Origin: CAMEON01 sp045128275 | GTDB taxonomy: Bacteria > Bacillota > Clostridia > Oscillospirales > CAG-272 | Length of the DNA stretch: 64,000 nucleotides | Assembly (NCBI GenBank): GCA_045128275.1 | Contig: JBGVRH010000074.1 | Location: 65,994-129,993 of the forward strand | Reading direction: 5' to 3' | Shown: one piece after another, positions 19,301 to 26,463 of the stretch | How positions within the stretch are numbered: the stretch's first letter is position 1 | How the letters are laid out: every line of letters starts with the position of its first letter | The notes under the pieces: model-generated | Seen by the model: the letters and a program-made list of their open reading frames with translations, nothing else | The model's database searches: none | What the model was told of the DNA's origin: nothing | Position numbers and translations under genes: made by a program

Positions 19301-19889
19301 CCTTGCCGTCCTCAACACGGACGTCGGTGTAACCGACCTCCTTTGCGGCGGCGGCCAGGGACTCGGCAGTCTCGCCCTTGCCGGGAACGATGGTAGCGTC
19401 AACATAGTTGTTGACCCAACGCTTGGGCAGAGTGAGGAAGCGGGCCTCTGCGAAGGGGACCTTATCGTTGATCTTCAGAATACGCTCGATGGAGGTGGAG
19501 CGGTTCTGATCGGGGTAGTACTCGATCTTGATCGCGTACTTGGCGGTCTCGGGAACGTTGACCGTCCAGGAGACCTCGCCGTTGGCGGGGGTATACAGCG
19601 CGCTTTCGCCGTCCTTGGTCTGCATCTCGAAGCCCTTGTCCTCGGTAGAGAACTGGTCGATGGGCACCTCAACGGTCTGAGTTGCGCCGGGAACATTGGC
19701 GTTCTTGTCGGAGTATTCCTCGTACGAGATCGCGTTCAGGAGCTCGCGGAGTTCTTCCAAAGAAACGTCGGTGATGGAGCCTCCGGAGCCCTCGGCGTCC
19801 GAAGCGGAAGCGAAGATGACCGCGTTGCCCAGAAGCATGGTCAGGCAAAGCAGGAATGCCGCTATCCGAGTGAATTTCTTTTCCCTCAT
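16335..19889 (-). CDS. Composite extracellular solute-binding protein, 1184 aa
   Basis: First gene of the transport operon. The signal peptide (residues 1-30, FLLCLTMLLGNAVIFASASD) has no lipobox Cys, unusual for a Gram-positive binding protein. Residues ~50-300 and ~310-480 look like two beta-sandwich, carbohydrate-binding-like modules (VSWTVNVPETAKYAIKIEYY; GQWVEYRFKVSTSGMYDIVA). An EF-hand/dockerin-like loop, DVNGDGEIDKDD, lies near residue 430. Residues ~640-1050 are a family-1 sugar-binding domain (LLPSILAGSGPDVYLGLGQG; FVRIDILADLGLEVPKTWDD; WEFMKWYTG). A helical tail of ~130 residues ends it. It is about 2.5 times the usual length. AGGAGGA lies at 19898-19904 on the minus strand. The ligand is unknown; a polymeric or decorated glycan is inferred. 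Confidence 0.83.
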   Translation of the reverse strand: MREKKFTRIAAFLLCLTMLLGNAVIFASASDAEGSGGSITDVSLEELRELLNAISYEEYSDKNANVPGATQTVEVPIDQFSTEDKGFEMQTKDGESALYTPANGEVSWTVNVPETAKYAIKIEYYPDQNRSTSIERILKINDKVPFAEARFLTLPKRWVNNYVDATIVPGKGETAESLAAAAKEVGYTDVRVEDGKVKIGFPDFVTQEMSEFADTYQVRFLQRDITNNEIRPTTSDKPAWMTYYLKDSSGYYTTNFEFVLKSGENKITLQGQNEPMSIKAITLYPIEKLATYEEYKAKYANEPKGQDTIKIEAELANVMSNKTIYPVEDRSCAINSPTDTTCSVLNTIGGDKWATAGQWVEYRFKVSTSGMYDIVARFRQDVLDGMSTCRSLYLFSEGLDTGAKGYYNGAPFEEALKLSYDYSAEWQVTELAAGKADVNGDGEIDKDDKQETYEVYLEKDVVYTIRLEVTLGKMGDVVRRVEDILNAINNDYLNIIKLTGITPDSYRDYGFSQVMPDTMVDMVIQSQNLYKLAEELTVIAGEKSSNVATLEKVARLLEEMGTDDDEVAKNLTNLKSYIGTLGTFLSDAQTQPLQLDFIQIQPATDDPKELPKATPNFFQTFLHEVKGFFTSFVRDYNSMGALEETDETATEVWLATARDQSQVYRNLINNDFTPNTNIAIDLKLVAGGTLLPSILAGSGPDVYLGLGQGDVINYAIRSALLNIETNEDFEEFTTNNFNEAAMIVLGIEDADEQMHYYGLPETQGFPMMFVRIDILADLGLEVPKTWDDVMATIPTLQANNMQIGLSTDYKIFLYQQGGDLFADDGMRINLDSKLGLGAFEKMCNLFTMYSFPYQYDAANRFRTGEMPILLGDYTGLYNQLKVFATEITGKWEFMPLPGEINGYDEDGKPIINNVSISGVSATVMVKGCDKVESSWEFMKWYTGENCQVGFSNEMVAIMGPSAKQAVSNKNALASLPWTTSELEQIQNQFNNLGSVPNYPGAYIIDRYTNFAFLSAYNDKANPSDALLAYINTINKEIERKRNEFNLETLSDGVNEYKDLLTKRLAQITELVGYIREDDEFKAEYEDLMVQIEKAVRSDDAAELAFAAEAVKALYQQMDPDGSKFIADRTEVMGYDMTDTSLTKADKKKIRKCFSYEVYENTEQLATQLKCMVDFLEDAARLTGV

Positions 19890-19904
19890 TACACTTTTCC
19901 TCCT

Positions 19905-20279
19905 GTGTGGATTTTAGCCTACGGCTCGGGAAAAACCGTAAACCAGGCGGGTATGATGCTGCCGTCAACATACCGTGATGCGGAAGTACCGTTCCTTACC
20001 TCTCCTGCGCGTCCGCCGGTATCGGCCTTCCCGGCAGTCGGGCACTCATGGGGGCGGATCACGCAGAGGTAGGCGTGACCGCGCCATGGGCTCTCAGCCG
20101 AAAACAGCGAGACACATATGGGGCAGGACAGGCAGAATTTTTTCGGTTTTCCTTGTCGGGAAAGGAGCTTTGCCCCCTGACCGTCACCCTATTGCGGTCG
20201 GGGAGCTAAGCCGCCTCAAGCGGCGCGGAATTCCGAGTCAAATCCGTGCGGAACGGTTGCATTACACCCTAATTTGACC
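19905..20279 (-). ncRNA. Structured 5' leader of the transport operon, unknown class
   Basis: The promoter at 20285-20313 would start transcription near 20278, giving a GC-rich untranslated leader of ~390 nt. On the minus strand, a long stem forms between 20053-20071 (TACCTC, TGCG, TCCGCC in transcript order) and 19997-20017 (GGCGGA, CGCA, GAGGTA). A second stem pairs GACCG with CGGTC (~20182-20198). A third pairs CCGG segments near 20015-20035. I could not match a known riboswitch consensus. It may be a riboswitch, a protein-binding leader or an attenuator. Confidence 0.5.
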
Positions 20280-20284
20280 CTGTT

Positions 20285-20313
20285 ATGATACCACAAAAAG
20301 GCCAAAAAGTCAA
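20285..20313 (-). promoter_or_regulatory. Promoter of the 16-kb transport operon
   Basis: Minus strand TTGACT (20308-20313), 17-bp spacer, TATCAT (20285-20290). Confidence 0.78.
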
Positions 20314-20765
20314 GGGTCGGATGGGTTTCATACATATATATGGAAACCAAAAATCAGCCAAAACGCCCATTCACAGTTTGTTCATACATGCTTTCTCTAC
20401 AGTCGCAAGCCTTGCCACACAATCAGAAGACCGTTTCAAGGACGAGGCAATTTGAACGAAAAGTAAAAATTGCGGGGACGATTTTCTTTTGTTTACAGTT
20501 CGTTCAAGTTTCGTTTTTGAATGTTTACAATTTATCACTTTTATCTTTACTTTTTTCACACAAGTTCCCGCCGCTTTTCACGGTCACGACACCGTAATTT
20601 GAAAAACGGTCGCTTGACGGCCATGTGCAAACTGCACAATTTTGAGGGCTGTTTTTCTACGTGTTGGCGAGTTGCACAAAAATGACGAGTGGCTGGTATT
20701 TTCTGCCTTTTTGTTGACTATTTCAACCATTTTCTGTTATTTTATGGCAAATTTCGAGCAGTCTA
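20314..20765. promoter_or_regulatory. AT-rich divergent regulatory region with TGAACRAA boxes
   Basis: No gene is supported here. The sequence is AT-rich and contains three related 8-mers: TTTGTTCA (20377-20384), TGAACGAA (20453-20460) and TTCGTTCA (20499-20506), that is TGAACRAA on alternating strands. A short palindrome GTGCAAACTGCAC lies near 20625. These could be operator sites for the divergent operon, but no regulator is encoded beside them. Confidence 0.35.
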
Positions 20766-20794
20766 TTGCTTTTCGGGAGTATGTGTGGTATACT
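20766..20794 (+). promoter_or_regulatory. Promoter for rRNA methyltransferase gene
   Basis: TTGCTT (20766-20771), 17-bp spacer, TATACT (20789-20794). Confidence 0.72.
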
Positions 20795-20892
20795 GTATGC
20801 AGACGCGGAAGACGCGGTGCTTCCCTTCCCCAACGCGGAGGAGAACCGCCCCAGAGCTTCCCCTGACACCCCCTTGAAAGGAGCCCTAACCT

Positions 20893-22173
20893 ATGAAAGA
20901 ACGCCTCTATCCCCGCGCCACCGTCACCCCCAAGGGGGAGAAAGCCCTCCGCGGCGGCCACCCCTGGACCTACGCCGACGAAGTCACCTCCCTCTCCGCC
21001 ACCCCTGAGGACGGCGGGCTGGTGGACGTTTACTCCAATAAAGACAAGTATCTGGGCACAGGCTTTTACAACAGCCACTCCAAGATCCGCATCCGTCTCC
21101 TCTCCCGTAACGCCAACGACCGTTTCGACGAGGCCTACTGGGAGCGCTCTCTCCGCTACGCCGTGGCCTACCGCCGCACCGTCATGGGGGAGACCGACTT
21201 CAAGTGCTGCCGCCTCATTTTCGGCGAAGCCGACGGCTTCCCGGGGCTGACCGTGGATCGCTTTGAAAACGTCCTAGTGGCGCAGGTGCTCTCCCTGGGC
21301 ATCGAGAGGGCCAAGGATATCCTCTTCCCCACCCTCGTCCGCATCCTCCGCGAGGAGTTTAGAGCCGAGATCGATACCCTCTACCTCCGCAACGACGTAG
21401 CCATCCGCGAGCTGGAGGGCATGGAGCAGTACACAGGGTTCTATGCGTGTAACCCCCTGCATTTGCGCTCCGAGGAGGAGGAAAAGGCCGCCTCCGCCGC
21501 CGAGGGACGGGATTTCGGCACCACCACCATCACCGAGAACGGCATCCGGTACACCGTGGATTATATCAATGGACAGAAGACAGGCTTCTTCCTGGATCAG
21601 AAGTACAACCGCCGCGCCATCCGACAGATCAGCGAGGGCAAGACCGTGCTGGACTGCTTCACCCATACGGGCTCCTTCGGCCTCAACGCCGCCGCGGGCG
21701 GGGCAAAGAAGGTGGTCTCGGTGGACATCTCCGCCGATGCCCTGGCCATGGCGCAGAAGAACGCCGATGCCAACGGTCTTTCGGATCGCATTGAATATGT
21801 TGAAGCCGACGTGTTCGACTACCTCAAGACCCTCTCCGAGGCGGGGCGTAAGGCCTGTCCCTACGATTTCATCATCCTGGATCCTCCCGCCTTCACCAAG
21901 AGCCGCGACACCCTCCGCAACGCCATCAAGGGCTACCGCGAGATCAACGCCGCCGCCATGCGCCTGCTTCCCCGCGGGGGCTATCTGGCCACCTGCTCCT
22001 GCTCCCACTTCATGACCGACACCTACTTCAAGCAGATGCTCCACAACGCCGCCGAGGACGCGGGAGTGTCCCTGCGGCAGATCGAGGCGAGACAGCAAGG
22101 GCCGGATCATCCCATCCTCTGGAACGTGCCCGAGACAGATTATTTGGGATTTTATATCTTCCAGATTGTGTAA
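20893..22173 (+). CDS. rlmI: Class I SAM-dependent rRNA methyltransferase, RlmI-like
   Basis: A 426-residue protein with an N-terminal PUA-type RNA-binding domain (~5-75, GGHPWTYADEV). A RlmI-specific central part follows (LIFGEADGFPGLTVDRF; YINGQKTGFFLDQKYNRRAI). The Rossmann methyltransferase domain contains motif I VLDCFTHTGSFGLNAA, motif II VVSVDIS and catalytic motif DFIILDPPAFTKS. RlmI methylates C5 of a cytosine in 23S rRNA; the exact position in this species is inferred from homology. The start follows AAAGGAG at ~20878. A Cys in CSCSH near the C-terminus fits the m5C mechanism. Confidence 0.88.
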   Translation: MKERLYPRATVTPKGEKALRGGHPWTYADEVTSLSATPEDGGLVDVYSNKDKYLGTGFYNSHSKIRIRLLSRNANDRFDEAYWERSLRYAVAYRRTVMGETDFKCCRLIFGEADGFPGLTVDRFENVLVAQVLSLGIERAKDILFPTLVRILREEFRAEIDTLYLRNDVAIRELEGMEQYTGFYACNPLHLRSEEEEKAASAAEGRDFGTTTITENGIRYTVDYINGQKTGFFLDQKYNRRAIRQISEGKTVLDCFTHTGSFGLNAAAGGAKKVVSVDISADALAMAQKNADANGLSDRIEYVEADVFDYLKTLSEAGRKACPYDFIILDPPAFTKSRDTLRNAIKGYREINAAAMRLLPRGGYLATCSCSHFMTDTYFKQMLHNAAEDAGVSLRQIEARQQGPDHPILWNVPETDYLGFYIFQIV

Positions 22174-22263
22174 AAGCGGTCATTTTTCCATAATACGTTA
22201 ATTTCTAAACTTCTCGTTAACCAAAAACAGCGTGCTTTTCTTGTTTGAATAAAGGAGAGAGCC

Positions 22264-22968
22264 ATGAAGCCCATTAAGGACATCCGCATCTACAAGAGCC
22301 GTATCCCCAATATAAACGGGAATCCCCTCCCTTCCGAAAGTCATTTTACAAACGATCCCCATTGTGCCGCCATCCGCCGCATCGCCATGAAGCTGAACGA
22401 GCGCGGGTTCTCCCTGGGAGACTTCGATCATCTGTACATCAATTTCACGACCTGCGCCGTGGAGGGCGGCGTGGCCCTTTCCAAGCGGAGTGTAGACACC
22501 TATCATCCTTGGTTTCGCTACATGGATATCCATATCGACGATGCCCTTTACGACAAGCTGGACGGCACCGAGTCCAAGGCGGATTTTTGCGAGATCCTCC
22601 GACTGTTGGAGGTAGCGCTCAACAAGGCCGCATCCCCTGATGACCCCAAGGCCGCCGCTACCATCCGCGCCGCCATGGAAGAAGCTCTGGAGCTGGGAGA
22701 GCAGATGCGGGTGCGTTACAAGGAAAAGCAAACGGCTACACGGCGGGCGGTGATCTTCCTCCGCTGTGCCGACGACGGGTGGTTCTTCCCTCTTTTGCAG
22801 GTGTACGGCTCCGAAGGCGTTCTCCTCTTTGAGTCTGATCTGCCCAAGACCATCGACCTCATGAGCCTCGGAGAGATCCAGGTCAGTGCCAAGCGTGTCA
22901 CGGTCAAGCCGCGCCAAAATGCTATTGCTGAATACCTGGGGTTGAAACCCATTACTTTCAATTACTGA
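22264..22968 (+). CDS. Protein of unknown function, 234 aa
   Basis: Not recognised. It is a soluble mixed alpha/beta protein with no signal or membrane segment. Features include HFTNDPHCAAIRRIAMKL, FDHLYINFTTC and YHPWFRYMDIHIDD in the first half and a helical stretch ~115-150. The texture resembles small immunity-like or DUF proteins often found singly in Firmicutes, but I see no diagnostic motif. AAAGGAGAG lies at ~22252-22260. The 119-residue gene 20 bp downstream has matching spacing and is probably cotranscribed. Confidence 0.6.
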   Translation: MKPIKDIRIYKSRIPNINGNPLPSESHFTNDPHCAAIRRIAMKLNERGFSLGDFDHLYINFTTCAVEGGVALSKRSVDTYHPWFRYMDIHIDDALYDKLDGTESKADFCEILRLLEVALNKAASPDDPKAAATIRAAMEEALELGEQMRVRYKEKQTATRRAVIFLRCADDGWFFPLLQVYGSEGVLLFESDLPKTIDLMSLGEIQVSAKRVTVKPRQNAIAEYLGLKPITFNY

Positions 22969-22988
22969 TACAGCAGAAAGGAGTCCCC

Positions 22989-23348
22989 ATGTACATCACC
23001 GTCCCCGACGACCGTATCGTCGCCGTCAACCGCCCCCGTTTCGGAGCTGAGAACGAGGAAGCCTCCATCATCTACCGCGACGGGCAGGGAGAGCTTCACA
23101 AAATCGACCTCGCCGTCTGCGTGGAGAATTACTGCAAGGAGCGGGGCATCGATCCCACGGGCGTGACCTGCGTGGGGGAGCGGAACTGCATCGAGGGCTA
23201 CTTTGAATTCTGGACGTCCGGCATGAAGACCCGCGTCGTGTTCCCGAAACGGCACCTCCTGGAAAGCAAGCGGCACAGATACGAGCGGTTCCGCTCCTTC
23301 CAATGCCTTTTGACCGAAATGGGGTACAGCACCCTCGATCTGACGTGA
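22989..23348 (+). CDS. Protein of unknown function, 119 aa
   Basis: Not recognised. A small soluble protein, basic in its second half (KTRVVFPKRHLLESKRHRYE), with Cys at CVENYC and CVGERNC but no spacing that clearly marks a metal site. It follows the 234-residue unknown gene after 20 bp with AAAGGAG as ribosome binding site, and it ends at a strong terminator. The pair may act together, but nothing in the sequence shows how. Confidence 0.6.
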   Translation: MYITVPDDRIVAVNRPRFGAENEEASIIYRDGQGELHKIDLAVCVENYCKERGIDPTGVTCVGERNCIEGYFEFWTSGMKTRVVFPKRHLLESKRHRYERFRSFQCLLTEMGYSTLDLT

Positions 23349-23366
23349 CCACCCCAAGCACGGGTG

Positions 23367-23398
23367 GGGGCGCACCTACGCGTGCGCCCTCTTTTTGT
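23367..23398 (+). terminator. Terminator after unknown gene pair
   Basis: GGGCGCAC pairs with GTGCGCCC around CTACGC, followed by TCTTTTTG. Confidence 0.85.
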
Positions 23399-23428
23399 AT
23401 CATCTCCCCAAAATATCCTTCCATATAC

Positions 23429-23457
23429 TTGACATATCCATGGATCTTTGCTATAAT
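23429..23457 (+). promoter_or_regulatory. Consensus promoter for alpha-galactosidase gene
   Basis: TTGACA (23429-23434), 17-bp spacer, TATAAT (23452-23457). Confidence 0.9.
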
Positions 23458-23509
23458 AGAGCCACCAACTATGAAAGGCTCCCCCTCTTGCGGGGAAACG
23501 GTACTTACA

Positions 23510-24835
23510 ATGGGAAAGATCACATTCATGGGTGCAGGCAGCACCGTATTTGCCAAGAACGTCATCGGCGACTCCATGTGCTGTGAGGCGCTCCGCGATT
23601 TCGAGTTCGCTCTGTACGACATTGACCCCGAGCGACTGGAAGAGTCCTACATCATGGTCACGGCGCTCAATAAGAATATCAACGAGGGCCGCGCCAAGAT
23701 CTCCAAGTATCTGGGTATCCCCCAGCGCAAGGACGCTCTCCGCGGGGCTGACTTCGTGGTGGATGCCATCCAGGTAGGCCTGTACGATCCCTGCACCATC
23801 ATCGACTTTGAGGTGCCCAAGAAGTACGGTCTCCGCCAGACCATCGCCGACACTCTGGGCATCGGCGGTATCTTCCGCTCCCTGCGTACCATCCCCGTTC
23901 TCCACGATTTCGCCGAGGACATGGCCGAGGTCTGCCCCAATGCCTGGTTCCTGAACTACACCAACCCCATGGCTACTCTGGCGGGCTACATGCAGCGATA
24001 CACCCCCATCAAGACCGTGGGTCTCTGCCACAGCGTGCAGGTCTGCGCCGATTCCCTTCTGAACGGCGTGGGCATGACCGACGTCAAGCGGCCCCTCAAG
24101 CAGAAGATCGCGGGCATCAACCACATGGCATGGCTCCTGGAGCTGCAGGATGCCGACGGCAACGACCTGCTCCCCGAGGCGCACCGCCGCGCCATTGAGA
24201 TCCTGGAGCAGTACCCCAAGGGTCACGGCGATCTCGTCCGCTACGAATACATCCGCCGCCTGGGCTACTACTGCACCGAGTCCTCGGAGCATAACGCCGA
24301 GTACAACAATCTCTTCATTAAGTCCAAGTACCCCGAGCTGATCGAGCGCTACAACATCCCGCTGGACGAGTATCCCCGCCGCTGTGTGAATCAGATCGCC
24401 AACTGGAAGTCCGCCAAGGAGCATTACCTCGCCGGTGACATCTCCCACAGCCGCACCCACGAGTACGCTTCCTATATTATGGAGTCCATGGTGACCAACA
24501 CCCCCTACCGCATCGGCGGTAACGTCATCAACAAGGGTCTGATCACCAACCTCCCCGCCGAGGCCTGCGTAGAGGTGCCCTGTCTCGTGGACAACGCGGG
24601 CATCCAGCCCACCGTGGTAGGCCGCCTGCCTCTCCAGTGCGCCGCCATGAACATGACCAACATCAACGTCCAGCTCCTCACCATCGAGGCCGCCGTGACC
24701 CGCAAGAAGGAGGCCGTCTACCAGGCCGCCATGCTGGATCCTCACACCTCCTCCGAGCTGTCCATCGACGATATCGTGGCCATGTGTGACGATCTGTTTG
24801 AGGCGCACAAGGATTGGCTGCCCGAGTACCGTTGA
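23510..24835 (+). CDS. melA: GH4 family alpha-galactosidase (alpha-glucosidase possible)
   Basis: The 441-residue cytoplasmic enzyme opens with the NAD-binding GKITFMGAGST (residues 2-12). It carries the GH4 metal/catalytic block CHSVQ (173-177) and LNYTNPM (148-154). The CHSV signature is the form seen in alpha-galactosidases and some alpha-glucosidases, whereas phospho-glycosidases carry CN(V/I)P. GH4 enzymes use NAD+ and a divalent metal in an oxidation-elimination mechanism. The start MGKITF at 23510 is chosen by homology; its ribosome binding site is weak. A hairpin CCCC/GGGG in the 45-nt leader lies between a possible GAAAGG and the ATG. Its C-terminal 17 codons recur as a relic at 26186-26239. 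Confidence 0.87.
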   Translation: MGKITFMGAGSTVFAKNVIGDSMCCEALRDFEFALYDIDPERLEESYIMVTALNKNINEGRAKISKYLGIPQRKDALRGADFVVDAIQVGLYDPCTIIDFEVPKKYGLRQTIADTLGIGGIFRSLRTIPVLHDFAEDMAEVCPNAWFLNYTNPMATLAGYMQRYTPIKTVGLCHSVQVCADSLLNGVGMTDVKRPLKQKIAGINHMAWLLELQDADGNDLLPEAHRRAIEILEQYPKGHGDLVRYEYIRRLGYYCTESSEHNAEYNNLFIKSKYPELIERYNIPLDEYPRRCVNQIANWKSAKEHYLAGDISHSRTHEYASYIMESMVTNTPYRIGGNVINKGLITNLPAEACVEVPCLVDNAGIQPTVVGRLPLQCAAMNMTNINVQLLTIEAAVTRKKEAVYQAAMLDPHTSSELSIDDIVAMCDDLFEAHKDWLPEYR

Positions 24836-24850
24836 CACGATACCCATTTC

Positions 24851-24882
24851 ACTCCCACTTGCCGTACAAAACAAGCGGGAGT
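24851..24882 (+). terminator. Hairpin after melA without clear T tract
   Basis: ACTCCC and CTTG pair with CAAG and GGGAGT. A poly-T tail is lacking, so termination may be partial or the tail may have been lost when the AT-rich gene was inserted. Confidence 0.4.
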
Positions 24883-24915
24883 TCACCAAATCGAAATGTA
24901 AAGCAGGACTAACCC

Positions 24916-26163
24916 ATGAATTATTTCAACAAGATCAAGACGCAAAAGTATCTCAAGTTGATACCAGAAGATATTTCCTCCCTTTTGTTTCTTTCAACAA
25001 AATCATCTATCGCGGCAACCGGGATGATTGACCCAAGTGTTCTCTATGTGGATCTTGGAATAAAGAAAAACTCCTATTATTCCGATAGTACAGAACCGTT
25101 TTCCACTAAAGTATCCTACTATACATTGTCTCCATTTCAGCGCTATTGTTACCTTGAGTATTTGCAAGATCCTCTTTCGTTCAAAAGCAAAAATAACACA
25201 AACCTATCCCTGTTTACCATGTCTCTTGAACGCGCATTGAACGAAGGGAACTTTCAAAATGCTTTTGATATGTTTGATTCGCTTCGTATCACCCATATCG
25301 ACAACAAGGCTTTTATCAAGCACACAAACGAGTTGCTCATTAAGGTCTGTATATTAAAAAAGAAATATGACCATTTAGAGCAAATCTTTGTCAATTGGGA
25401 TGTTTTTGGAACCCCAACTTTCCCCTTCGATTTACTTGTTTTAGCCAAGGGATTACTGGACGATATTATTACGGCTTCTGACATTATTGACTATCAGCAT
25501 CTCTTTTTCAATAGAACATTGTCCTGTTCGCAAGAAAGATCTGCTGAACTCCTATCCGAACAGTTACAAAAATACTTTGGGACTCCATACTTTGAAGCGT
25601 CAAATTTTCTCCCAGAATCAGCAAGTTTGGCTATTTCAGAAATTGAAGTTTATTCAAATTCCTGTTTGTCCAACAACAAAATTAGAGTTCCACATTTTTC
25701 TGAATCTCCTTTGTTGCTGGAATCCTTGAGAATCTGCTTCGAATCCATTGAAGAAACTTTGAGGCAAGAGGAAGAAAAAAAGAAACAAGACGCCGAAGAA
25801 CAAATGGAAAAGTGGAAAAGAGCAGGTCTCAAAAAATCTGATGTCACATATTCCATATGCGGTGCAGACTTAAGTGAAAACGAGAAATTATTTTTCGAGG
25901 CATATACCTCCGCATTAGACGGCATAGTTCCCATTGAAAAAATAAAATTAACGCAGGGAAATATGCACTTATGGTTTCACTACGGAATTAATACCATTGG
26001 AGGCGTAAAACTGCGAGGACGCAAATACAAACTGTATAGTCCCTTTTTGGATCGTCCTCGAGATATTGAGTCCATTGATGAAGCTATCAGTGATGTTAAA
26101 AGTTGGGCGGCTTATGTGGCTCAACAAATCAAAAGAGGAAAATATGTCATTTTCGATGATTAA
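24916..26163 (+). CDS. AT-rich inserted gene, TerB-N-like N-terminus (tentative)
   Basis: A 415-residue protein with base composition strikingly AT-rich compared with flanking genes, a sign of transfer. Residues ~65-120 (YYTLSPFQRYCYLEYLQDP; SLERALNEGNF) resemble the TerB-N domain seen in tellurite- and phage-defence-linked proteins. Residues ~285-310 form a charged coiled-coil (EEEKKKQDAEEQMEKW). The C-terminal ~100 residues contain GADLSENEKLFFEAY and LWFHYGINTIGGVKLRGRKY, which I do not recognise. No membrane segment is seen. It lies between melA and a relic copy of the melA 3' end, so it entered with or into a second GH4 gene. Function unknown; defence is only a hint. Confidence 0.6.
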   Translation: MNYFNKIKTQKYLKLIPEDISSLLFLSTKSSIAATGMIDPSVLYVDLGIKKNSYYSDSTEPFSTKVSYYTLSPFQRYCYLEYLQDPLSFKSKNNTNLSLFTMSLERALNEGNFQNAFDMFDSLRITHIDNKAFIKHTNELLIKVCILKKKYDHLEQIFVNWDVFGTPTFPFDLLVLAKGLLDDIITASDIIDYQHLFFNRTLSCSQERSAELLSEQLQKYFGTPYFEASNFLPESASLAISEIEVYSNSCLSNNKIRVPHFSESPLLLESLRICFESIEETLRQEEEKKKQDAEEQMEKWKRAGLKKSDVTYSICGADLSENEKLFFEAYTSALDGIVPIEKIKLTQGNMHLWFHYGINTIGGVKLRGRKYKLYSPFLDRPRDIESIDEAISDVKSWAAYVAQQIKRGKYVIFDD

Positions 26164-26185
26164 GATTCGTGCATTATTCAGATCC

Positions 26186-26239
26186 ATGTGCGACGACCTC
26201 TTCGAGGCTCACAAGGATTGGCTGCCCGAGTACAACTAA
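26186..26239 (+). pseudogene. Relic of a second GH4 gene 3' end
   Basis: Eighteen codons encode MCDDLFEAHKDWLPEYN and a stop, matching the last 16 residues of the GH4 enzyme at 24782-24835 exactly and differing at the final residue (N for R). Several codons differ only at third positions, so this is not a fresh duplication. The 5' part of this copy is gone, replaced by the AT-rich gene. Confidence 0.8.
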
Positions 26240-26256
26240 TACGCCTTTCCCCTCAT

Positions 26257-26288
26257 CAGGGCATCTTCGGGTGCCCTGTTTTTTATTT
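26257..26288 (+). terminator. Terminator after GH4 relic
   Basis: AGGGCA pairs with TGCCCT around TCTTCGGG, followed by GTTTTTTATT. Confidence 0.85.
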
Positions 26289-26367
26289 ATTCTGTCCAAA
26301 TTTTCTCCCAGGTTTTTGTTCCTTCCTCCAAAATCGCTTTATCTCGCTAAATTGTTAAAGTTTCCTA

Positions 26368-26396
26368 TTGACAAACACACTCCCCTGTGCTATAAT
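26368..26396 (+). promoter_or_regulatory. Consensus promoter for amino-acid ABC operon
   Basis: TTGACA (26368-26373), 17-bp spacer, TATAAT (26391-26396). Confidence 0.9.
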
Positions 26397-26463
26397 GTGG
26401 CACATACCGAAAAGCCCACACCAAAAAGTGCTTTTCAAAACAACCGAAAAGAGGAATTTTACC

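Noticed and set aside
20089..20101. GGCTGAGAGCC in the operon leader as a TPP riboswitch
   Set aside because: The second conserved TPP half (CTGATC with its GGxTAATACC-like partner) is missing, and the gene set has no thiamin link.
24782..24835. The 54-bp melA-tail repeats as att sites of an integrated element
   Set aside because: The copies differ at several third codon positions, and no integrase lies between them; a relic of a tandem GH4 gene explains them better.
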